Of a stretch of 5,218 nucleotides of DNA, positions 1 to 5,218 are shown in pieces. The notes below the pieces were generated by a model that ran no database searches, was not told where the DNA came from, and saw only the letters and a program-made list of their open reading frames with translations. Numbering within the stretch: the stretch's first letter is position 1; every line of letters starts with the position of its first letter. This DNA comes from Chitinophagaceae bacterium (GTDB lineage: Bacteria > Bacteroidota > Bacteroidia > Chitinophagales > Chitinophagaceae), in NCBI GenBank assembly GCA_025963615.1, contig JAOQAL010000709.1, positions 1 through 5,218 on the forward strand, written 5' to 3'. Both the position numbers and the translations under genes were made by a program.

Positions 1-156
1 AATGGTCATGATAATTTTTTACATGATGGCTCTGCCAGGAGCCTGTTGGAAGCGGTGATTTGGCAGGGAAGTGAAGTGGATGCATCCCGGCACAAGGGAA
101 AAGCCATGTCGGCTGCAGAAAGAAACGCGCTGATAAAATTCCTGGAGTCTTTTTAG
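1..156 (+). CDS. C-terminal fragment of a di-heme oxidoreductase-family (DUF1111 / thiol oxidoreductase-like) cytochrome
   Basis: This is an open frame from the first base to a TAG at 154-156, giving the last 51 residues of a protein whose start lies left of the window. The fragment contains FLHDGSARSLLEAVIWQGSE (residues 6-25), then AMSAAERNALIKFLESF at the extreme C-terminus. This pattern of a His-Asp-Gly loop, an 'EAV.W.G.E' helix and a final 'S..ER..L..FL.S' helix is how di-heme c-type cytochromes of the DHOR/DUF1111 family end. Family knowledge: these are exported periplasmic proteins with two CxxCH heme sites, often encoded near imelysin-type iron-uptake proteins. The heme-binding motifs would lie upstream and cannot be seen, so the function is inferred from the tail alone. 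The gene converges on hemL with 10 bases between stops. A heme protein next to heme synthesis genes may be coincidence. Confidence 0.75.
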   Translation, partial: NGHDNFLHDGSARSLLEAVIWQGSEVDASRHKGKAMSAAERNALIKFLESF

Positions 157-166
157 CCCGTCTGAA

Positions 167-1456
167 TCAGCGAGGGTGTTGAAAGAATTTCCTGGTAGCC
201 TCAATGGTTTTATCCAGGTCTTCATAACTCAGCGCATTGCTCAAAAACCAGGTCTCATAAGCGGACGGCGGCAAATAAATGCCAGCCTGAAGCATATGAT
301 GAAAGTAGGTATTAAATAGTGAATTTTCTGCAGCGGCAGCAGATGCGAAATCAATCACAGGTTTCTCGCTGAAATGAATACTGATCATGGAGCCAAGCTG
401 ATTAATTACATAAGCTTGTCCAGACTCTTTTAACAAGCCATCCAATCCATTTCGCAGGTAGGATGCTTTCTCATCCAGTTCCTTGTAAATTCCCGGGTTA
501 TTTTTTAATTCTTTTAATAAGGTATAACCGGCAATCATGGCAATAGGATTACCGCTCAACGTGCCAGCCTGGTAGACATTCCCAAGCGGCGCAATATGCT
601 GCATGATTTCTTTTTTACCCCCAAAAGCGCCCACCGGCATGCCGGCGCCGATTACTTTACCGTAAGTGATTAAGTCAGCATTGATTTTTAATCTTTCCTG
701 AGCACCTCCTGGTGCTAAACGAAACCCGGTCATCACCTCATCAAAAATGAAAATGATATTTTCTTCGTCACAAATTTTTCGTAAACCAGCAAGGTATCCC
801 TCCTGCGGCAGAATGCAACCCATATTTCCAGCAACCGGTTCAATGATAATGGCGGCGATTTCCTTTTTATTTTCAGCCACTAATTTTTTTACCGCTTCTA
901 AATCATTGTAAGCACAGGTCAGCGTGTCATTGCTTACACCGCCCGTCACACCCGGGACCGTTTGAATATTGAAGGTAGCCAGACCACTACCGGCTTTTAC
1001 CAAAAACGAATCAGCATGACCATGATAACATCCTTCAAACTTGATGAATTTATTCCTACCAGTGTATCCTCTTGCTAAGCGTAAAGCGCTCATGCAGGCT
1101 TCCGTGCCACTGCTTACCATTCTTATCAAATCAATATTTGGCGCCATACTTTTTATCAACTCGGCCATCTCGACTTCTAACTCCGTGGGCGCACCAAAGG
1201 ACGTGGAATCCAGGGCCTTTTCCTGGATCGCTTTTACTACCGGTTCATAAGCATGCCCAAGTATCATGGGACCCCATGAATTGATATAGTCAATGTATTT
1301 GTTATCATCTACATCGTATAAATAGGCCCCCCTGGCTTTTTTTATAAAAAGGGGAATACCCCCTACACTTTTAAAAGCCCGCACCGGTGAATTCACGCCG
1401 CCGGGAATGGATTGCTGGGCACGGGAAAATAGTTGGATACTGTTATTCAATTTCAT
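167..1456 (-). CDS. hemL: glutamate-1-semialdehyde 2,1-aminomutase (GSAM)
   Basis: This PLP enzyme isomerises glutamate-1-semialdehyde to 5-aminolevulinate, the last step of the C5 route, in the cytoplasm and normally handed its substrate by HemA. At 429 aa it is full length for the family. Visible motifs of the class-III aminotransferase fold are [18 protein letters not shown] (11-28), the cofactor-phosphate region [16 protein letters not shown] (115-130), [16 protein letters not shown] (143-158), EPVAGNMGC (206-214), the FDEVMTGFR motif with its PLP-ring aspartate (238-246), and the PLP Schiff-base lysine K267 in [20 protein letters not shown] (261-280). The tail [20 protein letters not shown] is also typical. 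The ATG at 1454-1456 begins [13 protein letters not shown], which aligns with the usual start. There is no Shine-Dalgarno sequence: the leader next to the ATG is a tandem 7-bp repeat. The stop is TGA. It is the last gene of the cluster, separated from hemB by an unusually long repeat-bearing gap. Confidence 0.97.
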   Translation of the reverse strand: MKLNNSIQLFSRAQQSIPGGVNSPVRAFKSVGGIPLFIKKARGAYLYDVDDNKYIDYINSWGPMILGHAYEPVVKAIQEKALDSTSFGAPTELEVEMAELIKSMAPNIDLIRMVSSGTEACMSALRLARGYTGRNKFIKFEGCYHGHADSFLVKAGSGLATFNIQTVPGVTGGVSNDTLTCAYNDLEAVKKLVAENKKEIAAIIIEPVAGNMGCILPQEGYLAGLRKICDEENIIFIFDEVMTGFRLAPGGAQERLKINADLITYGKVIGAGMPVGAFGGKKEIMQHIAPLGNVYQAGTLSGNPIAMIAGYTLLKELKNNPGIYKELDEKASYLRNGLDGLLKESGQAYVINQLGSMISIHFSEKPVIDFASAAAAENSLFNTYFHHMLQAGIYLPPSAYETWFLSNALSYEDLDKTIEATRKFFQHPR

Positions 1457-1457
1457 A

Positions 1458-1499
1458 ATGGTGAATAGTGAATGGTCAATAGTGAATGGTGAATAGTGA
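1458..1499. repeat. tandem heptad array, six units (three exact-length 14-bp units), directly upstream of the hemL start
   Basis: On the plus strand the 14-mer ATGGTGAATAGTGA occurs at 1458-1471, 1472-1485 (one change, G to C) and 1486-1499. Each 14-mer is two related heptads (ATGGTGA, ATAGTGA), so the array is six 7-bp units with consensus ATRGTGA. On the minus strand it reads TCACTAT/TCACCAT and ends one base before the hemL ATG, so it would fill about 42 nt of the hemL mRNA leader. Related heptads continue past the adjacent palindrome (TGGTCAA at 1516-1522, AGATCAA at 1523-1529). Function unknown. Confidence 0.9.
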
Positions 1500-1515
1500 C
1501 CCGATAGCTATCGGG
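1500..1515. repeat. perfect 16-bp palindrome CCCGATAGCTATCGGG
   Basis: The sequence equals its own reverse complement over all 16 bases. It interrupts the heptad array in front of hemL, with ATAGTGA on one side and TGGTCAA on the other. As RNA it could form a six-pair stem (CCCGAT/ATCGGG) with an AGCT loop, but no T-run follows on either strand, so it is not a standard terminator. It could be a protein-binding site or the head of a dispersed repeat. Confidence 0.85.
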
Positions 1516-1530
1516 TGGTCAAAGATCAAT

Positions 1531-1739
1531 GGGTCGCTTTTAGTCCAATCAATCCTTAAAGTATTTTAAAACATCTTATCATAGAATTTTCGTCAGTTTA
1601 CAGCATTCAAACACAACTATTTTTGAAAAAGAATAAACATCCAGTTTTTGATGATTTAACGTTAGAAACATAACTTAAAATTTAATTGTAATTGAATTTT
1701 TCTTTCAATTTACATAAATTACAAAACCAGGAAGACTCT
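1531..1739. other. AT-rich non-coding core of the hemB-hemL gap
   Basis: This is the part of the 314-bp gap not made of repeats. It is strongly A/T-rich from about 1554 on, with no plausible ORF on either strand and no recognisable RNA gene. A 7-bp AT-rich inverted repeat (AATTGAA at 1690-1696, TTCAATT at 1704-1710) is visible but would make a weak hairpin. A promoter for hemL could lie here, but I found only poor matches to the Bacteroidota pattern (TTTG near -33, TAnnTTTG near -7), so none is called. Confidence 0.5.
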
Positions 1740-1754
1740 ATTCATCATTCACCA

Positions 1755-1770
1755 CCCAATAGCTATCGGG
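1755..1770. repeat. second copy of the 16-bp palindrome, one base changed (CCCAATAGCTATCGGG)
   Basis: It differs from the copy at 1500-1515 at one position (A for G at 1758), so it is a near-palindrome. It begins immediately after the hemB TGA stop codon on the minus strand. With the first copy it forms the inverted arms around the AT-rich core. No T-run follows, which argues against a simple intrinsic terminator for hemB. Confidence 0.8.
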
Positions 1771-2745
1771 TCACGACAATAATCTCACGGCATCTTTGGC
1801 GAAATAAGTTGCTATGAGATCAGCACCGGCTCTTTTTATTGCAGTCAGCGTTTCCAGGATGGCTTTGTTTTCATCAAGCCAGCCCATTTTAGCAGCGGCT
1901 TTTATCATGGCGTATTCACCGCTGATATTATAAGCGCTTACGGGAACATTCACCGCATTTTTAACTTCCCGGATAATATCAAGATAAGCTAATGCTGGTT
2001 TTACCATTACAATATCTGCGCCTTCTTCTACATCCTGTAGTGTTTCTTTGATTGCTTCAAGGCGGTTTGTATAATTCATTTGGTATGTTTTCTTATCCCC
2101 AAAACCAGGAGCACTATCCAGGGCATCCCGGAAAGGCCCATAAAAGCAGGAGGCATATTTGGCACTATAAGCCATGATGCCAACTTTGGTGAAATGGTTT
2201 TCTTCCAATCCATTTCTAATCGCATGGATCCTGCCGTCCATCATGTCACTCGGCGCGACAAAGTCAGCCCCCGCTTTCGCGTGGCTCAAACTCATTTTTA
2301 CCAAGGCTTCTACAGTTTCATCGTTTATAATTTCGCCATCTTTTACAATGCCATCATGTCCGTATGAGGAATAAGGATCGAGGGCCACATCGGTCATCAC
2401 CAGCATTTCAGGCACCGCCTCTTTAATGGCTTTAATGCTGCGCTGCATCAGCCCATTTTCATTCCAGGCTTCTTTCCCTGTATTGTCTTTTGTTTCATCC
2501 TTTGCTTTTACAAAAAGCAAGACACTTTTCAATCCCATGCCCCATAATTCTTTTACTTCTTTCACGGTTACATCCAGACTATTCCGGAAATATCCGGGCA
2601 TGGAGGAGATTTCTGTTTTTATAGCTGAACCTTCATCAATAAATAAAGGAACTATAAAATCATTGGGTGTAAGAAGGGTTTCAGCCACCAGGCTTCTTAT
2701 GGCGGGATTGCTTCTTAATATCCTGTTTCTTCGTTGTAGGTACAT
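1771..2745 (-). CDS. hemB: porphobilinogen synthase (delta-aminolevulinic acid dehydratase), zinc-independent type
   Basis: This cytoplasmic TIM-barrel enzyme condenses two 5-aminolevulinates to porphobilinogen. The product is 324 aa, normal for the family. Both catalytic lysines are visible: K196 in MAYSAKYASCFYGPFRDA and the Schiff-base K249 in VMVKPALAYLDIIREVK. The substrate-loop region YQMNYTNRLEAI is at 221-232 and SGEYAM at 275-280. The metal-site segment DVALDPYSSYGHDG (119-132) has Ala121, Asp123 and Asp131 where zinc enzymes have three cysteines, so this is the Zn-independent, Mg-using class by family knowledge. I chose the ATG at 2743-2745 (MYLQRRNRILRSNPAIRSLV) because homologues start there. 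An in-frame ATG at 2830-2832 would add 29 residues, but these are encoded by repeats and do not look like HemB. The stop TGA lies inside a palindromic repeat arm. Confidence 0.97.
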   Translation of the reverse strand: MYLQRRNRILRSNPAIRSLVAETLLTPNDFIVPLFIDEGSAIKTEISSMPGYFRNSLDVTVKEVKELWGMGLKSVLLFVKAKDETKDNTGKEAWNENGLMQRSIKAIKEAVPEMLVMTDVALDPYSSYGHDGIVKDGEIINDETVEALVKMSLSHAKAGADFVAPSDMMDGRIHAIRNGLEENHFTKVGIMAYSAKYASCFYGPFRDALDSAPGFGDKKTYQMNYTNRLEAIKETLQDVEEGADIVMVKPALAYLDIIREVKNAVNVPVSAYNISGEYAMIKAAAKMGWLDENKAILETLTAIKRAGADLIATYFAKDAVRLLS

Positions 2746-2752
2746 AATAATG

Positions 2753-2780
2753 TCTGATCTCTGATTTTTAGATTTCTGAG
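2753..2780. repeat. degenerate heptad repeats in the hemB leader
   Basis: On the plus strand four 7-bp steps can be read: TCTGATC, TCTGATT, TTTAGAT, TTCTGAG. The core TCTGA(T/G) recurs at 2753, 2760 and 2775. On the minus strand this is a run of ATCAGA-like words about 10 to 35 bases before the hemB ATG. The units are diverged, so the call is weaker than for the other arrays. Confidence 0.5.
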
Positions 2781-2808
2781 TTCTTCTTATTTTATTTAGC
2801 AGCTTGAT

Positions 2809-2850
2809 CCTCCAGTCTCCGCCATCTAGCATCTAGCATCCAGCCTCCAG
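2809..2850. repeat. tandem heptad array, six units, spanning the hemF stop codon
   Basis: In plus-strand order the units are CCTCCAG, TCTCCGC, CATCTAG, CATCTAG, CATCCAG, CCTCCAG, all in exact 7-bp register. The family matches the array at 3802-3850 (consensus YATCCAG). On the minus strand it encodes the last residues of HemF (EAGC), supplies the TAG stop from a CTAG-containing unit, and continues into the hemF-hemB gap, creating an ATG immediately after the stop. Confidence 0.85.
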
Positions 2851-3783
2851 CAACCATTCCCTCGGATGCAAACACACCCCTAATAATTTCGCTTCTTCAC
2901 TCCCTGGCTCGGGCTGATAATCATATTCGAACCGGACGGTCGGTGGCAGGCTCATCAATATACTTTCTGTTCTTCCATTTGTTTTTAAACCAAACAAAGT
3001 TCCCCGGTCATGAATAAGATTGAATTCAACGTATCGTCCCCTTCTTATTTCCTGCCAATGTTTGTTTTTTTCATTCCAGGAAGTATCTTTTCGTTTTTGG
3101 ATAATTGGTAGATAGGCTTCCGTAAAACTATTGCCATTTGCAAACTGAAAAGAAAGTAACCGCTCAGCATCTTCTTCATCTGCCGGCCTCAAATGATCGT
3201 AAAACACACCTCCTATTCCACGCATTTCATTTTCCCGGTGTTTATTAGCAAAATATCCGTCACACTGTTTTTTATAAAGAGGGTACAATTCCTTTCCAAA
3301 AGGATCCATTGCATTCTTTAACGTTTGATGAAAATGAATGGCATCTTCTTCAAATAGATAATAAGGCGTCAGATCAGCGCCACCTCCAAACCAGCGATCT
3401 TTGACCGTACCATCTTCCTGATGCACTTCAAAATATCGCCAGTTGGCATGCGTAGTCGGAACAAATGGATTGAGGGGATGAATGACCAGGCTTAAACCGC
3501 AGGCGAACCAGGTGTCACCATCAATTTGCAGTTGTTTTCGCATCATATCCGTAACAGGGCCATAAACCACTGAAACATTCACTCCGCCTTTTTCAAAAAT
3601 ATTTCCGTTTGCAATCACTCTGGTCTTACCGCCACCACCGCGGCCTTCAGCGCGCTGCCAATCATCTTCGCGGAATTTGGCTTTACCATCAAGCCCTTCC
3701 AGCGCCTTGCAGATATGATCCTGCAAAGAATAAACATATCCAATCCATTTATCCCGAAATGTTTTTGTTTCTTCTTTCTTCAT
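2833..3783 (-). CDS. hemF: oxygen-dependent coproporphyrinogen III oxidase
   Basis: This cytoplasmic enzyme uses O2 to decarboxylate two propionates of coproporphyrinogen III, giving protoporphyrinogen IX. It implies an aerobic host and is distinct from the radical-SAM HemN. The product is 316 aa against about 300 for typical members. Signature segments in order are GRGGGGKTRVI (48-57), VIHPLNPFVPTTHANWRYFE (100-119) with conserved histidines 102 and 112, FGGGADLTPYY (132-142), RGIGGVFYDHL (188-198), and RGRYVEFNLIHDRGTLFGL (248-266) with the Asp259-Arg260 pair. The family normally ends near PREW; here the tail continues LLEAGC, whose last codons and TAG stop come from a heptad repeat. The ATG at 3781-3783 follows an A-rich leader with no clear Shine-Dalgarno, usual for Bacteroidota. 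The next step (protoporphyrinogen oxidase, ferrochelatase) is not in the window. Confidence 0.97.
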   Translation of the reverse strand: MKKEETKTFRDKWIGYVYSLQDHICKALEGLDGKAKFREDDWQRAEGRGGGGKTRVIANGNIFEKGGVNVSVVYGPVTDMMRKQLQIDGDTWFACGLSLVIHPLNPFVPTTHANWRYFEVHQEDGTVKDRWFGGGADLTPYYLFEEDAIHFHQTLKNAMDPFGKELYPLYKKQCDGYFANKHRENEMRGIGGVFYDHLRPADEEDAERLLSFQFANGNSFTEAYLPIIQKRKDTSWNEKNKHWQEIRRGRYVEFNLIHDRGTLFGLKTNGRTESILMSLPPTVRFEYDYQPEPGSEEAKLLGVCLHPREWLLEAGC

Positions 3784-3801
3784 AGCTTTTTTATTATTCA
3801 G

Positions 3802-3850
3802 CTACCAGTATCCAGCATCCAGCATCCAGTATCCAGCATCTAGCATCCAT
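3802..3850. repeat. tandem heptad array, seven units, spanning the hemE stop codon
   Basis: In plus-strand order the units are CTACCAG, TATCCAG, CATCCAG, CATCCAG, TATCCAG, CATCTAG, CATCCAT, all in exact 7-bp register with consensus YATCCAG. On the minus strand it encodes the final Gly-Cys of HemE and its TAG stop, then fills most of the 56-bp gap before hemF. It is the same family as the array at 2809-2850. Confidence 0.9.
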
Positions 3851-4871
3851 ACTCTTTCACCGCTTCCACAAATGCTTTTGCATGATCAACAGGTACATCG
3901 GGCGTAATACCATGTCCCAGATTGGCAATATAATTTTGCGTACCGAAACCATCAATCATTTCTTTTACCCATTTTTTAATTTCCGGGATTGGCGCTAATA
4001 ACCTGGAGGGATCAAAATTACCCTGTAACGTTATTTTATTACCGGTCAGTTCCCTGGCATATTGAGGCGTTACACACCAGTCAATGCCCAATCCCGCCGC
4101 GCTGCTTTCACTTAAATCTTTCAGTGCATACCAGCTACCCTTTGGAAATAAAATGACAGGGACCTCTTTTTGTAAAGCATCCGCAATCTGAATTAAATAA
4201 GGCTGCGCAAAGGTTTTAAAATCCCCCGGACTTAAACAACCCGCCCAACTATCAAAAACCTGTAATACATCGGCACCCGCTTTTGCCTGCGCCTTTAAAT
4301 AATTAATGGTGATATCCGTAATTTTTTGAAGTAACTGATGTGCCATGTTTGTCTCTGTATAAGCAAATCGTTTCGCCTTATCCCATGTCTTACTGCCTTT
4401 TCCTTCCACCATATAACAAAGAATCGTCCACGGCGCCCCTGCAAAACCAATCAACGGCACTCTTCCATTCAATTCTTTTTTTGTCAGCGACAAAGCATCA
4501 GTAACATAATGCAGACTTTCTTCTACCCCGGTAGTAATCAGCGCATCAATATCTTTTTGCGTTTTAATGGTACCGGGTAGTGACGGCCCTTTACCTTCTT
4601 CCATCAACACCTCAAGCCCCATAGCCTGTGGAATGACGAGTATATCAGAAAAAATAATGGCAGCATCTACACCAACCTGGTCAACGGGTTGCAACGTGAT
4701 GGCTGTGGCCAGTTCGGGTGTTTGAACACGGGTGAAAAAATCATATTTTGCTTTCAACTTTAAATAATCAGGTAAATACCTGCCTGCCTGCCGCATCATC
4801 CATACCGGCGGACGCTCTACTTTTTCCTTCCTTAATGTTCTTAATAATAAATCGTTCTTAAGTTGAGACAT
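3840..4871 (-). CDS. hemE: uroporphyrinogen decarboxylase
   Basis: This cytoplasmic, cofactor-free TIM-barrel enzyme removes four carboxyls from uroporphyrinogen III to give coproporphyrinogen III, the substrate of HemF encoded next. The product is 343 aa, full length. Both family signatures are present: [15 protein letters not shown] (22-36) and [16 protein letters not shown] (142-157). Residues equivalent to the known active site are visible: Arg27, Arg31, Asp76 ([14 protein letters not shown]), Tyr153, Ser208 (LQVFDSWAG) and His320 (NLGHGITPD). The ATG at 4869-4871 starts [24 protein letters not shown], the expected position. It has a weak AGG (4878-4880) six bases upstream. The C-terminus EYGC and the TAG stop run into the heptad array. 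The gene lies 76 bp after hemD and 56 bp before hemF. Confidence 0.97.
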   Translation of the reverse strand: MSQLKNDLLLRTLRKEKVERPPVWMMRQAGRYLPDYLKLKAKYDFFTRVQTPELATAITLQPVDQVGVDAAIIFSDILVIPQAMGLEVLMEEGKGPSLPGTIKTQKDIDALITTGVEESLHYVTDALSLTKKELNGRVPLIGFAGAPWTILCYMVEGKGSKTWDKAKRFAYTETNMAHQLLQKITDITINYLKAQAKAGADVLQVFDSWAGCLSPGDFKTFAQPYLIQIADALQKEVPVILFPKGSWYALKDLSESSAAGLGIDWCVTPQYARELTGNKITLQGNFDPSRLLAPIPEIKKWVKEMIDGFGTQNYIANLGHGITPDVPVDHAKAFVEAVKEYGC

Positions 4872-4931
4872 GGTTTACCTGTTTAAATATGATTTTAAGT
4901 ATTGAATAATGGGCCGGGCAGGCCTATCACT

Positions 4932-4952
4932 GAAACTTCATAACTCATTAAC
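4932..4952. repeat. short degenerate heptad remnant over the hemD stop codon
   Basis: Three 7-bp steps are readable on the plus strand: GAAACTT, CATAACT, CATTAAC. The last two are similar, and the TAA stop of hemD (4948-4950 on the minus strand) falls in the third. On its own this would be unremarkable. It is listed because the other three junctions of the cluster carry clearer 7-bp repeats in the same position. Confidence 0.3.
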
Positions 4953-5218
4953 TGAAGTAATTCGCCACTTCCCTGATCATATGATCTTTATCCGGCGTTT
5001 TACTTATGATAATTTTATTTTCCGAATATTTTTTAATCCTGTTGGAAGTTGTATTGCCTATGGCAAAAAGAATAGTGTTTTCCTGTGTCTTATTGATTTT
5101 GAAAAAACTATCAACAGCACTGGGACTAAAGAAAATAATCCCATCATATCTTTTGGTAATTTTTTTAGGAACAGCGATTGTGTGATATACAATGATTTCA
5201 TGCACATCAATGTCATTT
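4948..5218 (-). CDS. hemD: uroporphyrinogen-III synthase, C-terminal part (start outside the window)
   Basis: The frame is open to the right edge and ends at TAA. The visible 89 residues are roughly the last third of a protein usually about 250 aa long. The segment GIIFFSPSAVDSFF (26-39 of the fragment) is the 'D.I.F.SPS.V..F' strand-helix of the second HemD domain. LFAIGNTTSNRI (50-61) is the 'AIG..T...' segment of the same fold. The fragment ends at REVANYFS. The enzyme closes and inverts ring D of hydroxymethylbilane to uroporphyrinogen III. Sequence conservation in this family is low, so the call leans on these two motifs plus position directly upstream of hemE. A GTG at 5203-5205 is internal, not the start, since the frame continues (NDID) beyond it. 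Confidence 0.88.
   Translation of the reverse strand, partial: NDIDVHEIIVYHTIAVPKKITKRYDGIIFFSPSAVDSFFKINKTQENTILFAIGNTTSNRIKKYSENKIIISKTPDKDHMIREVANYFS

Larger units (their letters stand above)
1496..1774. repeat. pair of inverted 35-bp arms enclosing an AT-rich core (MITE-like or REP-pair-like element)
   Basis: The left arm at 1496-1530 and the reverse complement of the right arm at 1740-1774 match at 31 of 35 positions by eye; both begin GTGACCCGATAGCTAT. The arms enclose about 209 bp (1531-1739). Each arm contains the 16-bp palindrome followed by heptad-like units (left TGGTCAA, AGATCAA; right, on the minus strand, TGGTGAA, TGATGAA). The right arm covers the hemB stop codon (1771-1773). 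No open reading frame lies inside and no clear target-site duplication was seen at the ends. It could be a miniature inverted-repeat element, two independent copies of a dispersed palindromic repeat, or, in RNA, a long stem between hemB and hemL. Confidence 0.65.
167..5218 (-). other. heme biosynthesis gene cluster hemD-hemE-hemF-hemB-hemL, probable operon continuing past the right edge
   Basis: Five consecutive minus-strand genes encode steps of one pathway from glutamate-1-semialdehyde to protoporphyrinogen IX. The gaps are about 76 bp (hemD-hemE), 56 bp (hemE-hemF), 87 bp (hemF-hemB) and 314 bp (hemB-hemL). The first three are short enough for co-transcription. The last is long and may hold a separate promoter for hemL. 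No strong intrinsic terminator (GC-rich hairpin followed by a T-run) is visible at any junction on the minus strand. hemA and hemC are needed for the pathway and are commonly upstream of hemD in Bacteroidota; that they lie just right of the window is an inference. Confidence 0.7.

Noticed and set aside
128..172. 7-bp inverted repeat CGCTGAT / ATCAGCG across the convergent stop codons, as a possible shared terminator
   Set aside because: The loop would be 31 bases, both arms are in or touch coding sequence, and no properly placed T-run follows the stem on either strand. A chance match is likely.
1041..1284. Plus-strand open frames inside hemL, hemB and hemE as separate genes
   Set aside because: They are antisense to conserved genes, show no recognisable protein motifs, and have compositions expected from shadow frames.
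1508..1640. Possible Bacteroidota-type promoters for hemL on the minus strand (TGTGTTTG near 1608-1615, GATCTTTG near 1520-1527)
   Set aside because: Each -7 box has a wrong base in the invariant TA, and the upstream elements are only TTTA or ATTG with about 18-base spacing. In AT-rich DNA such matches are expected by chance.
1690..1710. AATTGAA / TTCAATT hairpin in the hemB-hemL gap as a terminator
   Set aside because: The stem is only seven A/T-rich pairs with one G-C pair, so it would be unstable, and the U-tract is in the loop rather than after the stem.
2833..2833. Using the 353-residue reading of hemB as the annotated gene
   Set aside because: The first 29 residues are encoded by heptad repeats and bear no resemblance to HemB; MYLQRRNRILRSNPAIRSLV is the conserved N-terminus, and 324 aa is the family length.
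4872..4947. Hairpin GGCC-TGCCC-GGCC in the hemD-hemE gap as terminator or attenuator
   Set aside because: Only four base pairs can form, flanking bases do not extend the stem, and no T-run follows.
1..5218. A new defence, mobile or regulatory gene system in the window
   Set aside because: All coding sequence is accounted for by well-known heme biosynthesis enzymes and one cytochrome-family fragment. No unexplained gene remains; only the intergenic repeats are unexplained.

Overview
The window looks like a chromosomal housekeeping region of an aerobic bacterium of the phylum Bacteroidota, most likely in or near the Chitinophagaceae. This placement rests on three things: the gene order, A-rich leaders with little Shine-Dalgarno sequence, and a recognisable protein style. 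It was not tested by any search. The dominant content is one long minus-strand tetrapyrrole (heme) biosynthesis cluster. In transcription order, right to left, it reads hemD (3' part only), hemE, hemF, hemB, hemL. At the left edge, the last 51 codons of a plus-strand di-heme oxidoreductase-family gene converge on hemL with only 10 bases between the two stop codons.

The enzymes fit one pathway. HemL makes 5-aminolevulinate by the C5 (glutamyl-tRNA) route, so a hemA glutamyl-tRNA reductase is expected nearby. HemB condenses two aminolevulinates to porphobilinogen. HemC (not seen, probably upstream of hemD outside the window) and HemD make uroporphyrinogen III. HemE decarboxylates it to coproporphyrinogen III. 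HemF oxidises that to protoporphyrinogen IX using O2, which points to an aerobic lifestyle. All four complete genes are intact, of normal length, and carry their catalytic residues. HemB has the zinc-independent type of metal site.

The unusual part lies between the genes. Every junction in the cluster carries short sequence with a 7-bp period that touches or overlaps the stop codon of the upstream gene. The arrays are: six heptads at the hemF 3' end; seven at the hemE 3' end (same family, consensus YATCCAG on the plus strand); six heptads of another family (ATRGTGA) directly in front of the hemL start; and degenerate ones before hemB and at the hemD stop. In the 314-bp hemB-hemL gap, two copies of a 16-bp palindrome (CCCGATAGCTATCGGG and a one-base variant) sit within inverted 35-bp arms matching at 31 positions. 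These enclose about 209 bp of AT-rich, non-coding DNA.

There are no RNA genes, CRISPR arrays, transposase genes or defence genes. The coding content is ordinary. The intergenic heptad arrays and the palindromic inverted-repeat element are the parts that deserve a second look.
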